Positions 26,634 through 34,209 of a stretch of DNA of 64,000 nucleotides are shown here, piece by piece. Numbering within the stretch: position 1 is the stretch's first letter; every line of letters begins with the position of its first letter. Made by a program: the position numbers and the translations under genes. Below the pieces are notes generated by a model. It was not told the DNA's origin. It did no database searches and worked only from the letters and a program-made list of their open reading frames with translations. The DNA lies in contig OZ255629.1 of the NCBI GenBank assembly GCA_965276785.1, forward strand, positions 3,844,001 through 3,908,000. Direction: 5' to 3'. The DNA is from LMUY01 sp965276785. Its GTDB lineage: Bacteria; Pseudomonadota; Alphaproteobacteria; Acetobacterales; Acetobacteraceae.

Positions 26634-27070
26634 TATCTTGCTTCCGTGGGGCGCGTCGTGTTGGACAGCTCGGTTGTGGTCTCGGCCTTTCGCAGCCGGA
26701 TCGGCGCGTCGAGCCTGCTGCTCCGCCTGGTGGAGGATGGTCGTTTGGTGCCACTCGCCACACCCGCATTGTTCATCGAGTATGAGGACGTGCTGAAACG
26801 GCCCGAGCAGCGGGAGGCGTCGAGTTTGTCGCTGGCGGAGGTGGATGCCGCCCTTACGGCGCTTGCGGCTCTGGTGGAGCCGATCGAGGTGAGGTTCACC
26901 TGACGCCCGCAACTCGCCGACCCTGGCGATGAGTTGGTTCTGGACGCGGCGGTCAACGGGCAGGCTGACGCGCTGGTGACGCATAACGTCGCCCACTTCG
27001 CGTCCGTTGCCCCCGCTTCGGGCTGACGCTGCTGCGGCCGGGCGAGCTGCTGGAAAGGATCGGACGATGA
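26628..27070 (+). pseudogene. inactivated PIN-domain toxin (VapC-like)
   Basis: The N-terminal half reads as a PIN-family RNase toxin (VVLDSSVVVSAFRS, then FIEYEDVLKRPEQ). A TGA at 26901-26903 stops it where the frame otherwise continues as RPQLADPGDELVLDAAVNG and ADALVTHNVAHF, the segment with the later acidic residues. The probable ancestral codon is TGG (Trp). A second lesion, a frameshift near 27010-27020, moves the natural C-terminus (RFGLTLLRPGELLERIGR) to another frame. That frame ends at 27070 in an ATGA overlap with the antitoxin. The truncated product lacks catalytic residues. Confidence 0.82.
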
Positions 27071-27330
27071 GCAAGGCAACCTACCCCCTTAAGCTGCCGG
27101 CCTCCATCAAAGCGGCCGCGGTCCGCCTGGCGCGCGAGGATGGCGTTTCGCTGAACCAGTGGATCGCCGCGGCCGTGGCGCAGAAGGTAGGCGCGGTGGA
27201 GACGGCCGCCGAGTTCTTCAAACATCGCGGGGAGGGTGCAAAGCCCGGCGATCTCCGGGCGATCCTCGCGCGCGTTCCTGACCGCCCCCCCGAGCCCGGC
27301 GACGAGCCGCCGGCAGGGTGGCAACCCTGA
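27067..27330 (+). CDS. antitoxin-like protein (HicB/ribbon-helix-helix type)
   Basis: 87 residues: MSKATYPLKLPASIKAAAVRLAREDG followed by VSLNQWIAAAVAQKVGAVETA. This is a short ribbon-helix-helix DNA-binding region of the kind found in HicB-like and Arc-like antitoxins, then a disordered Pro-rich tail. It overlaps the end of the degenerate PIN toxin, the usual coupling in such loci, and appears intact although the toxin is dead. It probably binds the palindrome at 26614-26633. Confidence 0.75.
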   Translation: MSKATYPLKLPASIKAAAVRLAREDGVSLNQWIAAAVAQKVGAVETAAEFFKHRGEGAKPGDLRAILARVPDRPPEPGDEPPAGWQP

Positions 27331-27400
27331 GTGCCCAAACGAGCAATCAGCATCAATCTGGCGTCGTGGGCGGGTGCCCACCAACGTGTCATATTTGACC

Positions 27401-28402
27401 ATGACTTCCGACGCTTTGGATGCCGAACCTCGTTATCGTCGTGAAACGATATCGGCAGCACTCGATGCGGCTTTTGGTTCCACCCGGGCAGACTCCATTG
27501 CACCTATTGGCGGGGGAGCGTCAGGCGCTTTCCCCTTCAGAGTTGACATTGGGGATCGACGCTACCTCGTCAGGATAGAGGGTCCAGCCAGCCCACTTCG
27601 CAACCCGCATCAATACCAGTCGATGCGCATCGCGTCCGACGCCGGGATCGCCCCGGAGGTCCATCATATCGACGAGGCAAACCGTGTCGCCATCATGGAT
27701 TTCGTGGAGGAGCGGCCACTCAGTAGCTTTCCCGGCGGCCCATCGGCGCTGTCTCACGCCATAGGAACGATCCTCGGTCGCGTGCAGCGAACGCCCTTGT
27801 TCCCCCATTTTGTCGAATATCCGGTGATCGTCGGTCGCCTTTGGCGGTGGGTGTGCCAAACAGGCCTCTTTGCGCCCGGCGTGCTTGATCCATGCACGGA
27901 GCATCTGGCGCGTCTCCGTGAGGTCTACGTGTGGGACACGGCAGAATCCACATCGAGCCACAACGATCCCGTGCCACGGAATATTCTATCTGACGGACAG
28001 CGCTTGTGGATGATCGACTGGGAGTCTGCCTATTGCAACGACCCCCTCGTGGACGTGGCGATAACACTCGACAGTTTTGCACTCACGCCGGAACTGGAGC
28101 AGGTCTTGTTGCAAGCATGGCTCGGCGAAAAGGCGAACGCGTCAGTCTTTGATCGCCTGACCAAGGTGCGCGCCCTCACCCGCCTGTACTACGCGGGCGT
28201 GTTTCTCAGCGCGTCAGCGGCAGCCTCCGGCCCAATAGCCGATCGCGACCTGTCAGCTCCGACAGTCGCGGCGTTTCACCGGTCAATCCAAAACGGGGAG
28301 ATCACACCTGGCTCTCCGAAAGCCAAGCACATGCTCGGCAAAATGTATCTGTCGTCATTCATGACTGGGGCGGTTCCACCCGGCCTTGATGCTGCTGTTT
28401 GA
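27401..28402 (+). CDS. aminoglycoside phosphotransferase/choline kinase-like protein
   Basis: 333 residues with a protein-kinase-like fold. The glycine-rich region is PIGGGASGAFPFRV, the ATP-binding lysine is replaced or displaced near RYLVRIEG, the catalytic loop is SSHNDPVPRNIL and the metal motif is MIDWESAYCNDP. It belongs to the APH/CHK kinase group; antibiotic resistance is not implied, as many members phosphorylate choline, ethanolamine or unknown small molecules. The ATG of MTSDALDAEPRYRRE is preferred. It lies in an accessory stretch between a toxin-antitoxin locus and an IS3 element. Confidence 0.75.
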   Translation: MTSDALDAEPRYRRETISAALDAAFGSTRADSIAPIGGGASGAFPFRVDIGDRRYLVRIEGPASPLRNPHQYQSMRIASDAGIAPEVHHIDEANRVAIMDFVEERPLSSFPGGPSALSHAIGTILGRVQRTPLFPHFVEYPVIVGRLWRWVCQTGLFAPGVLDPCTEHLARLREVYVWDTAESTSSHNDPVPRNILSDGQRLWMIDWESAYCNDPLVDVAITLDSFALTPELEQVLLQAWLGEKANASVFDRLTKVRALTRLYYAGVFLSASAAASGPIADRDLSAPTVAAFHRSIQNGEITPGSPKAKHMLGKMYLSSFMTGAVPPGLDAAV

Positions 28403-28570
28403 TCGACTCAGGCGGTCGAGATTGTCGCACCAAGCTGAACTTTCGCTTCCACCCAGTGTTGCCATAGCAGGTCAGGGTCATTGTCCGGCAAACGACCGTT
28501 GCTCAACAACGCCCTATTTGTCCGTCAACCCTGGGGCTCGTGAGCTGAACCCCTTGGGCGAGACAACAAA

Positions 28571-29560
28571 TCACGGACAGCTCGGCTGCGTCATAGCCCC
28601 GGGCTGCTGCGCAGCAGCCCGGGGCTGGTTTGATTCGAACTCTATCGGCGACAGGTAGGCAAGCGCCGAGTGAAGCCTTTGCCGGTTGTAGGTGGTTTCG
28701 ATGAACTCCCCGATGCCGGCCCTGGCATGGGCGAGATCGCGGTAGGCGCTGGCATCGACTTCCTCGTGCTTGAGCGTCTTCATGAAGCTCTCGGCCATGG
28801 CGTTATCGTAAGGACAGCCAGCCCGGCTCATGCTGGGCTGGATGCCGGCGGCCTCAAGCCGGGCAATGTAGTCGCCGCACGCGTATTGAATGCCGCGGTC
28901 CGAGTGGTGAACCAGGCCGCCGGCGATCACCTCCCGGCTGGCCAACGCCATCTCGAGCGCATCCAGGGCAAGGCTCGCCCGCAGGTGATCGGCCATCGAC
29001 CAGCCGACGACCTTGCGGCTGAAAGCGTCCAGCACGACAGCCAGGTAGATGAACGCCTCCGCAAGTCGCACGTAGGTGATATCCGCCACCCACAGCTGGT
29101 TCGTGGCCATGGGCATGAGGTGGCGCGCCAGGTTCGGCCACACCTGCCAGCTGTGACGCGCATCCGTCGTCGGCGGCCTGAACAGCGGCTTCGCCAGGCA
29201 CAACAGGTTGTCCTCGCGCATGATCCGGACCACGCGCTTGTGGTTGACGCACCAGCCCTCGCGTCGCAGCAGCGCGCCGATCCGGCGGTAGCCGTAGTGG
29301 CGGTTGGCCAACGCCAGGCGCTGTATGACATCGCGCAGCGCCGTCTCTTCGCGCAGCGGATCGCTGCGGGTCCAGGAGCGATAGTAGGCCGCCCGGCTGA
29401 CGCCAGCCAACGCGCACATCCTCCCCACCGAAAGCCCTGCTTCCGGCGTTTCGCCTTGCAAGCGCGTCATTGCCTGGATGTGGGCGAAGACGCGGTCACG
29501 CCAGGCGTGTCGCTCGGCCGGCGTGAACCCTCTATGTGCTGCAAGGCGCCTCTGAAACAA
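28571..29560 (-). CDS. IS3 transposase OrfB (DDE integrase domain)
   Basis: The catalytic part of the transposase, with the DDE triad visible in LWVADITYVRLAEAF, VHHSDRGIQYACGDY and CPYDNAMAESFMKTLKHEE. It ends with the IS3 signature YNRQRLHSALAYLSPIEFE. The TTG at the start of this frame lies within orfA; in the active form it is probably made as OrfAB by a -1 frameshift in the 94-bp overlap. No internal stops are seen, so the transposase may be functional. Confidence 0.9.
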   Translation of the reverse strand: MFQRRLAAHRGFTPAERHAWRDRVFAHIQAMTRLQGETPEAGLSVGRMCALAGVSRAAYYRSWTRSDPLREETALRDVIQRLALANRHYGYRRIGALLRREGWCVNHKRVVRIMREDNLLCLAKPLFRPPTTDARHSWQVWPNLARHLMPMATNQLWVADITYVRLAEAFIYLAVVLDAFSRKVVGWSMADHLRASLALDALEMALASREVIAGGLVHHSDRGIQYACGDYIARLEAAGIQPSMSRAGCPYDNAMAESFMKTLKHEEVDASAYRDLAHARAGIGEFIETTYNRQRLHSALAYLSPIEFESNQPRAAAQQPGAMTQPSCP

Positions 29561-29877
29561 TCCAGGTCCAGCTGCTGCTGGCCCACCTTGCGCTCCAGCT
29601 CGGCGATCTGCGTTCGCGCCTGGGCCAAGCTATCCGCCTTGGCACGCGACGCGCGCAAGCCAGCCGCCGCAAGGACCTCCGGCGTGCGCGGGCGCCCGCG
29701 TTTGCTCGTCAGCGCCTCCGCGCCGTTCGCGCGAACCCGCTCACGCCAGTGATAGATAATCGTTCGCTGCACATTCAGCTCGATGGCCAAGGCGCTTGCG
29801 CGCTCGCCAGCTTCCAATCGCTCCACAGCCTTCAGCATGAACTCCCGGCTGTGGCGCCCAGACTCGCTCAGGGACAT
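29467..29877 (-). CDS. IS3 OrfA (helix-turn-helix protein)
   Basis: About 136 residues: the helix-turn-helix SALAIELNVQRTIIYHWRERV recognises the IS ends, followed by a leucine-zipper-like helix (ADSLAQARTQIAELERKVGQQQ) used for multimerisation. The ATG of MSLSESGRHSREF is used, with a GTG two codons upstream as an alternative. OrfB continues in the -1 frame. Confidence 0.85.
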   Translation of the reverse strand: MSLSESGRHSREFMLKAVERLEAGERASALAIELNVQRTIIYHWRERVRANGAEALTSKRGRPRTPEVLAAAGLRASRAKADSLAQARTQIAELERKVGQQQLDLDCFRGALQHIEGSRRPSDTPGVTASSPTSRQ

Positions 29878-30063
29878 CGGCACATTCTCATCGTTGGGAG
29901 CTGTCCGAATTTACCTGTCTCACTCCAGGGGTCCACTCCATCATTTGAAAAAATGGAAAGGATCATTTCCGGACGGGAAGGCGGACGCAAATTGCCATAA
30001 CATACGTCCACTTCTCGCGGGCTGAGCGATGGCTGACGCCTCGGGCCAGCGGTTACACTTTAT

Positions 30064-30555
30064 TTAATCTAACCCGTCAAACAGCCGTCGGTCCCACCAC
30101 ACCGGCTGATGCAGCCCTCGCTCCAACCGCGTTGCCTCGGGATGCGCCTCGTTGATCAGAACACTGCGCTCCATCCGCGCCACCACGCTCGGCACCAGCA
30201 GCAGCAGCGACCGGCGGGACTTCTGCCAGGCCTCGCCAAACGCCTGTCCCACCCGGCAATCCTCCGCCGCCCAGCCTGGATGGTGGTCGATCGAAAACAC
30301 CTCGTAGCTCACACCCGGCGGCACCGTGATCCGAATCCAGTGCTGGCTCGGCGGCAAGCGGCCGTTGCCATGGGCAAGCTTCTCCAGCATCGCCGTGCTA
30401 TAATGCTCGCTGGTGTAGATCATCGGGCTCACCCGCGTGTTCCACCGGCCCGGCCAGAGCTTGGAGCCGGTGGCATCGAAAATCGGGTAAGCGCCGTCTG
30501 GGTCGCCGATGCGGTAAGCAGTGAGGATGCGGTCGAGCGTCTGCGCCCGTGTCAC
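30064..30555 (-). CDS. RES-domain toxin (NAD+-degrading)
   Basis: 163 residues of the RES family: AYRIGDPDGAYPIFDATGSKLWPGRWN at the N-terminus, then MIYTSEHYSTAMLEKLAH and HPEATRLE. The arginine, tyrosine, glutamate and serine residues used in NAD+ phosphorolysis by RES toxins appear to be present. By family knowledge it depletes cellular NAD+ unless held by its Xre-type antitoxin. Its ATG overlaps the stop of that antitoxin (ATGA), the classical antitoxin-first order. It lies next to an IS3 element. Confidence 0.9.
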   Translation of the reverse strand: MTRAQTLDRILTAYRIGDPDGAYPIFDATGSKLWPGRWNTRVSPMIYTSEHYSTAMLEKLAHGNGRLPPSQHWIRITVPPGVSYEVFSIDHHPGWAAEDCRVGQAFGEAWQKSRRSLLLLVPSVVARMERSVLINEAHPEATRLERGLHQPVWWDRRLFDGLD

Positions 30556-30992
30556 ACGGCGGAGCCGTTCTGCAGCCGCCCCAGAATGCCTTCCACCGCC
30601 GGCCGGCCAAACTCGTTTTCCAGCACCACATCCACCGGCCGGCGGTTTTCCAGCATCGGATGCGGCTCATACAAAAAGCGCCGCGCCGCCTCCGCGCCCC
30701 CCCAAACGTCCAACGCCATCGCCCACACGCTCGCCAGCCGGGCCAAACGCGCGCCCTCCTCCGCGGACAGGCGGCTCTCCGGTGGATCGTCGAGATCAGC
30801 GAACGCCTTGCGCCGCCGGGCCAGGGTCGCACGCGCCACAACCCGGTAAGCCAGGGTGCTGTCCGAAGGCGCCACAGAGTCGACCACCCGATCCAATGAC
30901 GCGAGCGGCAAGCCATGCTCCACCGCCGACATCAGCACCATCGGGCTAGATGATTGAACCCCAAGGACCTCAGAAACGACGTCCGCCTCCAT
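30552..30992 (-). CDS. Xre/MbcA/ParS-type antitoxin of the RES toxin
   Basis: 146 residues. The C-terminal toxin-binding (DUF2384) domain is clear: ASVWAMALDVWGGAEAARRFLYEPHPMLENRRPVDVVL, then EGILGRLQNG. The N-terminal part provides the DNA-binding and dimerisation region. The ATG of MEADVVSEVLG is chosen because GGTGGAG is correctly spaced; the frame is open further upstream without a good ribosome binding site. The antitoxin should repress the operon and neutralise the RES toxin encoded directly downstream. Confidence 0.88.
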   Translation of the reverse strand: MEADVVSEVLGVQSSSPMVLMSAVEHGLPLASLDRVVDSVAPSDSTLAYRVVARATLARRRKAFADLDDPPESRLSAEEGARLARLASVWAMALDVWGGAEAARRFLYEPHPMLENRRPVDVVLENEFGRPAVEGILGRLQNGSAV

Positions 30993-31070
30993 GATCCAAA
31001 CTCCACCCGTCTCGCACGAGACATAAATAGCACTCACGTGGCACAAGTTTCAAGCAAAATCCGCCGAGCC

Positions 31071-31946
31071 TCACTGAAACGCCCACCGCAGCGTCCGCGC
31101 GATGCCCAGCGTGCCCGCACGCACCAGCGGCACGCCGAGCACCGGGTTCGACAGCCCATGCATGCGTTGCGCCCAGGTGGGCAGCAGGTCCACCCCGGCC
31201 TGCATGGTGAGCGCCTGCAGCGGTTCGGCCATCACGCTCGGCGCGCGTTGCCGCAACACAAGGTTCGCCACCTCGCGGGTGCGGGCGTTGCTGCGCATCT
31301 GCGGCTGCATGCGGCGGATCAGTTCGCGGGCTTCGGTCCGGCTGCGCGGGATCGGGTCGGCGCCGAGGGCTTGCGCCACGGTCGCCATTTCCGCGAAGTA
31401 GCGGTCCTGATCCGCCCCCGGCATGCGCGGCTCGGCATAGCGGATGCAGGCGCCGAGAAAGCTGGTCGCTTCCGTGACATGCACCCAGGCGAGCAGCGCC
31501 GGGTCGTTGGCGGTATAAGATGTGCCATCGGGCAGGACGCCGCATACCCGGTCGTGAATGGACCGGACACGGGCGATCACCGCCTCCGCCTCGGCCCGGC
31601 CGCCATAGGTGGTCAGCGCGATGAAGCGGGCGGTGCGCCGCAGCCGGCCGTGCATGTCGGCGCGGAAGTTCGAGTGGTCCCACACTCCGGCCAGCACGGC
31701 GGGATGCAGCATCTGCAGCAGCAATCCAGCCACACCGCCCACCATCATGGAGGTGACGTCGCCATGGACGCGCCACGCGACCGAACCGGGACCGAACAGG
31801 CCATCCGTCCGCCGCGTCACAGGTTTTTCGCCACGGGCGCGATCGTTGAACAGCGCTACCACCTGGGCGGCGATGGTGTCCTTGATGGGTTGGGTCAGTT
31901 TGGCTGCGGGAAGCGGGAGAACGGTGCTTTCAGGTCGATACGGCAT
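31071..31946 (-). CDS. MpaB/DUF2236-family oxygenase-like protein
   Basis: 291 residues of the DUF2236 (MpaB, latex-clearing-protein-related) family. Visible pieces are WRVHGDVTSMMVGGVAGLLLQMLHP, ADMHGRLRRTARFIALTTYG and WVHVTEATSFLGACIRY; the conserved histidines in these segments are the likely haem or metal ligands. Characterised relatives perform oxidative cleavage, but this protein's substrate is unknown. The ATG of MPYRPEST is taken; upstream open frame is spurious. It lies about 35 bp after the end of the broken MFS gene on the same strand. Confidence 0.82.
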   Translation of the reverse strand: MPYRPESTVLPLPAAKLTQPIKDTIAAQVVALFNDRARGEKPVTRRTDGLFGPGSVAWRVHGDVTSMMVGGVAGLLLQMLHPAVLAGVWDHSNFRADMHGRLRRTARFIALTTYGGRAEAEAVIARVRSIHDRVCGVLPDGTSYTANDPALLAWVHVTEATSFLGACIRYAEPRMPGADQDRYFAEMATVAQALGADPIPRSRTEARELIRRMQPQMRSNARTREVANLVLRQRAPSVMAEPLQALTMQAGVDLLPTWAQRMHGLSNPVLGVPLVRAGTLGIARTLRWAFQ

Positions 31947-31980
31947 CACTGGCTTTGAGGGATGAGGAACTTGCTTGCCT

Positions 31981-33245
31981 CTAGATAGGGTCGCCACAGG
32001 GCGCGCCGAGTCCCTTCGCGTCATTCCAGTGCTTGGCCAGCGCCACACCGCCAACGGCGAACGGCAACGCGCCGCAGATCAGCAGCAAAGCAGAGGCGCC
32101 TGCCCAGCGGGCCGTCGCGGGCGCCGCCAGCATGCCGAGCAAGGTGGCGCCGAACCGCACTACCATGAAGGCGCGCGTGGCGGCAGCAACGTCGCCTGGG
32201 GCCAGTTCGGTTTGGCGCAGCACGGCGGCTGGAATGTCCCCCATCGGGCCGCCCACCGCGCCCAGCGCGGCGGCCGCTATCAAGACCGGCAGCCCCATCA
32301 GCGCCCCCATGGCCAGCCCGGCGGTGCCGGCGCCGCTGAGCATGGAGCCGATCAACACCAGGCGGCCGGGATGGGCAGGCAGCGCGCGGCTGCCGACGAC
32401 CAGGGTGGAGAGCACGTTGGTGCAGCCATAGGCCGAAATCACCAGACCGTAGGCGCCCAGCCCGGTGCCGCCCGGGCCGGCGATATGCGCCTGCTCGATC
32501 GCCAGCGGCAGCGCAAACAAGTAGGCCACATACCAGAAGCTGCCGGTGCCGGTCTTGCACCATAGGATGGTCCAGAGCAGGCGGTGCTGCCGCAGCGCCG
32601 CGAAACCGTGCGCCACGCCGGCCCGGAGCGAGGCCGTCGCGCGCGAGGCGGGCACCCGGACCGGGCCCAGCGCCAGCACGGCGAGCGCCGACAGCAGGAA
32701 GCTGGCGGCGTCCAGCGTGAAGAAGTGCATCACCGGGACGCTCGCGGCCAGCAACGCGACCAAGCCCGGCCCGACCAGGCGAGCCGAGCGCTCGGTGGTG
32801 TCGAACAGCGCGTTGGCGGCCGGCAGCAGTTGCCGGTCTGGCAGCAGGACGGGCAGTGTCGCCGCGAGCGCGGGTTCGAACACGGCTTCGGCAGAGGCCA
32901 GCACCAGAATGGTCAGCGCCAGCGCCGCGGGAGGCGGGATTCCTGCCGCCAGCCACCACGCCACGGCCAGCAGCAGCACGCCCGCGCGCACCACGTCGGC
33001 GGCCAGCAAGGCGCGGCACTGGTCCCATCGATCGGCCCAATGCCCGACCAACAGCGCGGCGCCGAGGCCGCAGCCGGCTTGTAGGGCGGTGAGGTAGCCG
33101 GCGGCCGGGCCAAGGCGGTGACCGCCACCCAGACCAGCGCCACCGCGTAGAACTGGTCCCCCACCGCCGAGAGGCTGAGGCCGCCCCAGAGCAGGCTGAC
33201 CCGGCGGATCGCCAGTGGCCGCAGCAGCAGCGGGGTGGCGCTCAT
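31981..33245 (-). pseudogene. MFS transporter disrupted by a frameshift
   Basis: The N-terminus MSATPLLLRPLAIRR and the first membrane segment (LLWGGLSLSAVGDQFYAVALVWVAVTAL) read in one frame. The remainder, from GPAAGYLTALQAGCGLG through VGHWADRWDQCR to the final helices, reads in another. The switch is near 33105-33120, inside TM1-TM2. One missing base restores a normal ~420-residue MFS permease. It is either a recent mutation or a sequencing error. Its ATG overlaps the stop of the upstream flavin reductase (ATGA), so it was the second gene of that operon. Substrate unknown. Confidence 0.8.
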
Positions 33246-33880
33246 GCTGGCCGGGTAGTGCGCCAGTCCTGCACCGGGATGCGCGGCAGTTCGAAGCTGT
33301 CGCCGGTGCGGGTATACCAGCCGCCGCCATGCATGCGGCCCACCAGGCTAAGCTTCGGCGTGTCGATGTAGCAGCGTGCGGCGTCCAGCACCGCCGCGTC
33401 GGCGACGTGCATCGCCAAGATGCGGCCGAGCACCAAATCCCGGTTCCCCGGCAGCTCGATGGTTTGGAACCGCTCGCATTCCAACGCCACCGGGCTGTCG
33501 GTCAACCGTGGCGGCGCCACCCTGATGGAGGGAGTGGTGCGCAGGCCGGCCTCGGCAACCTCGCTGACTGTGGGATCGAACTCGATGGCGGTCACGACCA
33601 TGGACTGGGCCATGGCCTCGCTCACGAGGTTGACCACGAACTGGCCGGAGTGCCGGATGTTGGCGGCGCTGTCTTTGGGGAGGCCGTCGCTGCGGCCGTC
33701 GATACTGACGATCAGCAGCGGCGGCTCGCCGGAGACGGCGTTGAAGAATGAGTAGGGAGCGGCATTGACCAGCCCGGCGGCGGATTGCGTCACCACCCAG
33801 GCGATCGGCCGCGGCACCACGGTGGCCACCATCAGCTTGTAACGCTCCGCGCCGGTGAGCGCGCCAAAATCGAATTGCAT
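33242..33880 (-). CDS. flavin reductase-like FMN-binding protein
   Basis: 212 residues of the DIM6/NTAB flavin-reductase family: RYKLMVATVVPRPIAWVVTQS, NAAPYSFFNAVSGEPPL and SGQFVVNLVSEAMAQSM. Members bind FMN and supply reduced flavin to monooxygenases or act alone; no monooxygenase gene is adjacent. The ATG of MQFDFGALTG is preferred; the open frame upstream overlaps the next gap without coding character. It overlaps the frameshifted MFS gene. Confidence 0.87.
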   Translation of the reverse strand: MQFDFGALTGAERYKLMVATVVPRPIAWVVTQSAAGLVNAAPYSFFNAVSGEPPLLIVSIDGRSDGLPKDSAANIRHSGQFVVNLVSEAMAQSMVVTAIEFDPTVSEVAEAGLRTTPSIRVAPPRLTDSPVALECERFQTIELPGNRDLVLGRILAMHVADAAVLDAARCYIDTPKLSLVGRMHGGGWYTRTGDSFELPRIPVQDWRTTRPA

Positions 33881-34008
33881 GAGGCTGCCTCGTCGTTGCG
33901 CTGCATCATCGCGTCGCAGCCGGCTGCGTGTCCAGCATGGCGCCCTCTTGCCGGAACCGCGGCGATCCGCCATGTTGCGTCCTCAACTTACTGAAAGGAG
34001 GTGATCCA

Positions 34009-34080
34009 GTGTCTCATTGTCAGATCGCTCAGTCTGCCGTTGCCACCTGGACGCGCGCCTCGGAGATTGCCGCGGGCTAA
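34009..34080 (+). CDS. candidate mini-protein gene behind a perfect Shine-Dalgarno
   Basis: A 23-codon ORF, GTG to TAA, beginning MSHCQIAQS and containing one Cys and one Trp. Directly upstream is AAAGGAGGTGATCCA (33994-34008), complementary over 15 nt to the 3' end of 16S rRNA, with 7 nt between GGAGG and GTG. A strong terminator hairpin lies 37 bp downstream. Together they look like a complete small, highly translated gene, but the peptide matches nothing I recognise and could instead be a leader. Confidence in a real translated ORF is moderate. Confidence 0.45.
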   Translation: MSHCQIAQSAVATWTRASEIAAG

Positions 34081-34116
34081 CACGCCAGGGCTGGCGGCCA
34101 GACCGTCCGGCAATGG

Positions 34117-34144
34117 GAAGGCCCCGGTGCGAACCGGGGCCTTC
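34117..34144 (+). terminator. strong hairpin terminator
   Basis: A perfect 12-bp stem, GAAGGCCCCGGT and ACCGGGGCCTTC, around the 4-nt loop GCGA, followed by a mixed T-rich tail (TGTGCTT). The tail is short on uridines, as in many GC-rich alphaproteobacterial terminators. It separates the mini-gene from the downstream GT2 gene. Confidence 0.75.
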
Positions 34145-34209
34145 TGTGCTTCAAGGGATTAATTAACTTACGATAGGCAACCACGGATGCTCGGCCGCGT
34201 GGTTGCACC

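Larger units (their letters stand above)
28546..29935 (-). mobile_element. complete IS3-family insertion sequence
   Basis: About 1,390 bp with 38-bp imperfect inverted repeats: TGAACCCCTTGG on the left and, read from the right end, TGGACCCCTGGA. Both run to a shared inner CGGACAGCTC. The ends begin with TG, as in IS3. The element encodes orfA and orfB in overlapping frames. I could not see a target-site duplication in the immediate flanks (AGC against CTC), so the insertion may be old or a flank may have been rearranged. Confidence 0.88.

Noticed and set aside
28403..28545. Possible gene between the APH-like kinase and IS3
   Set aside because: The 140-bp stretch has no supported start or ribosome binding site.
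33994..34008. Fragment of a 16S rRNA gene
   Set aside because: Only 15-16 bases match the 16S 3' end; flanks do not continue into 16S or spacer. A Shine-Dalgarno for the following ORF explains it better.
34001..34168. 56-codon ORF starting at the GTG inside the Shine-Dalgarno
   Set aside because: It runs through the terminator hairpin and would have no ribosome binding site of its own.
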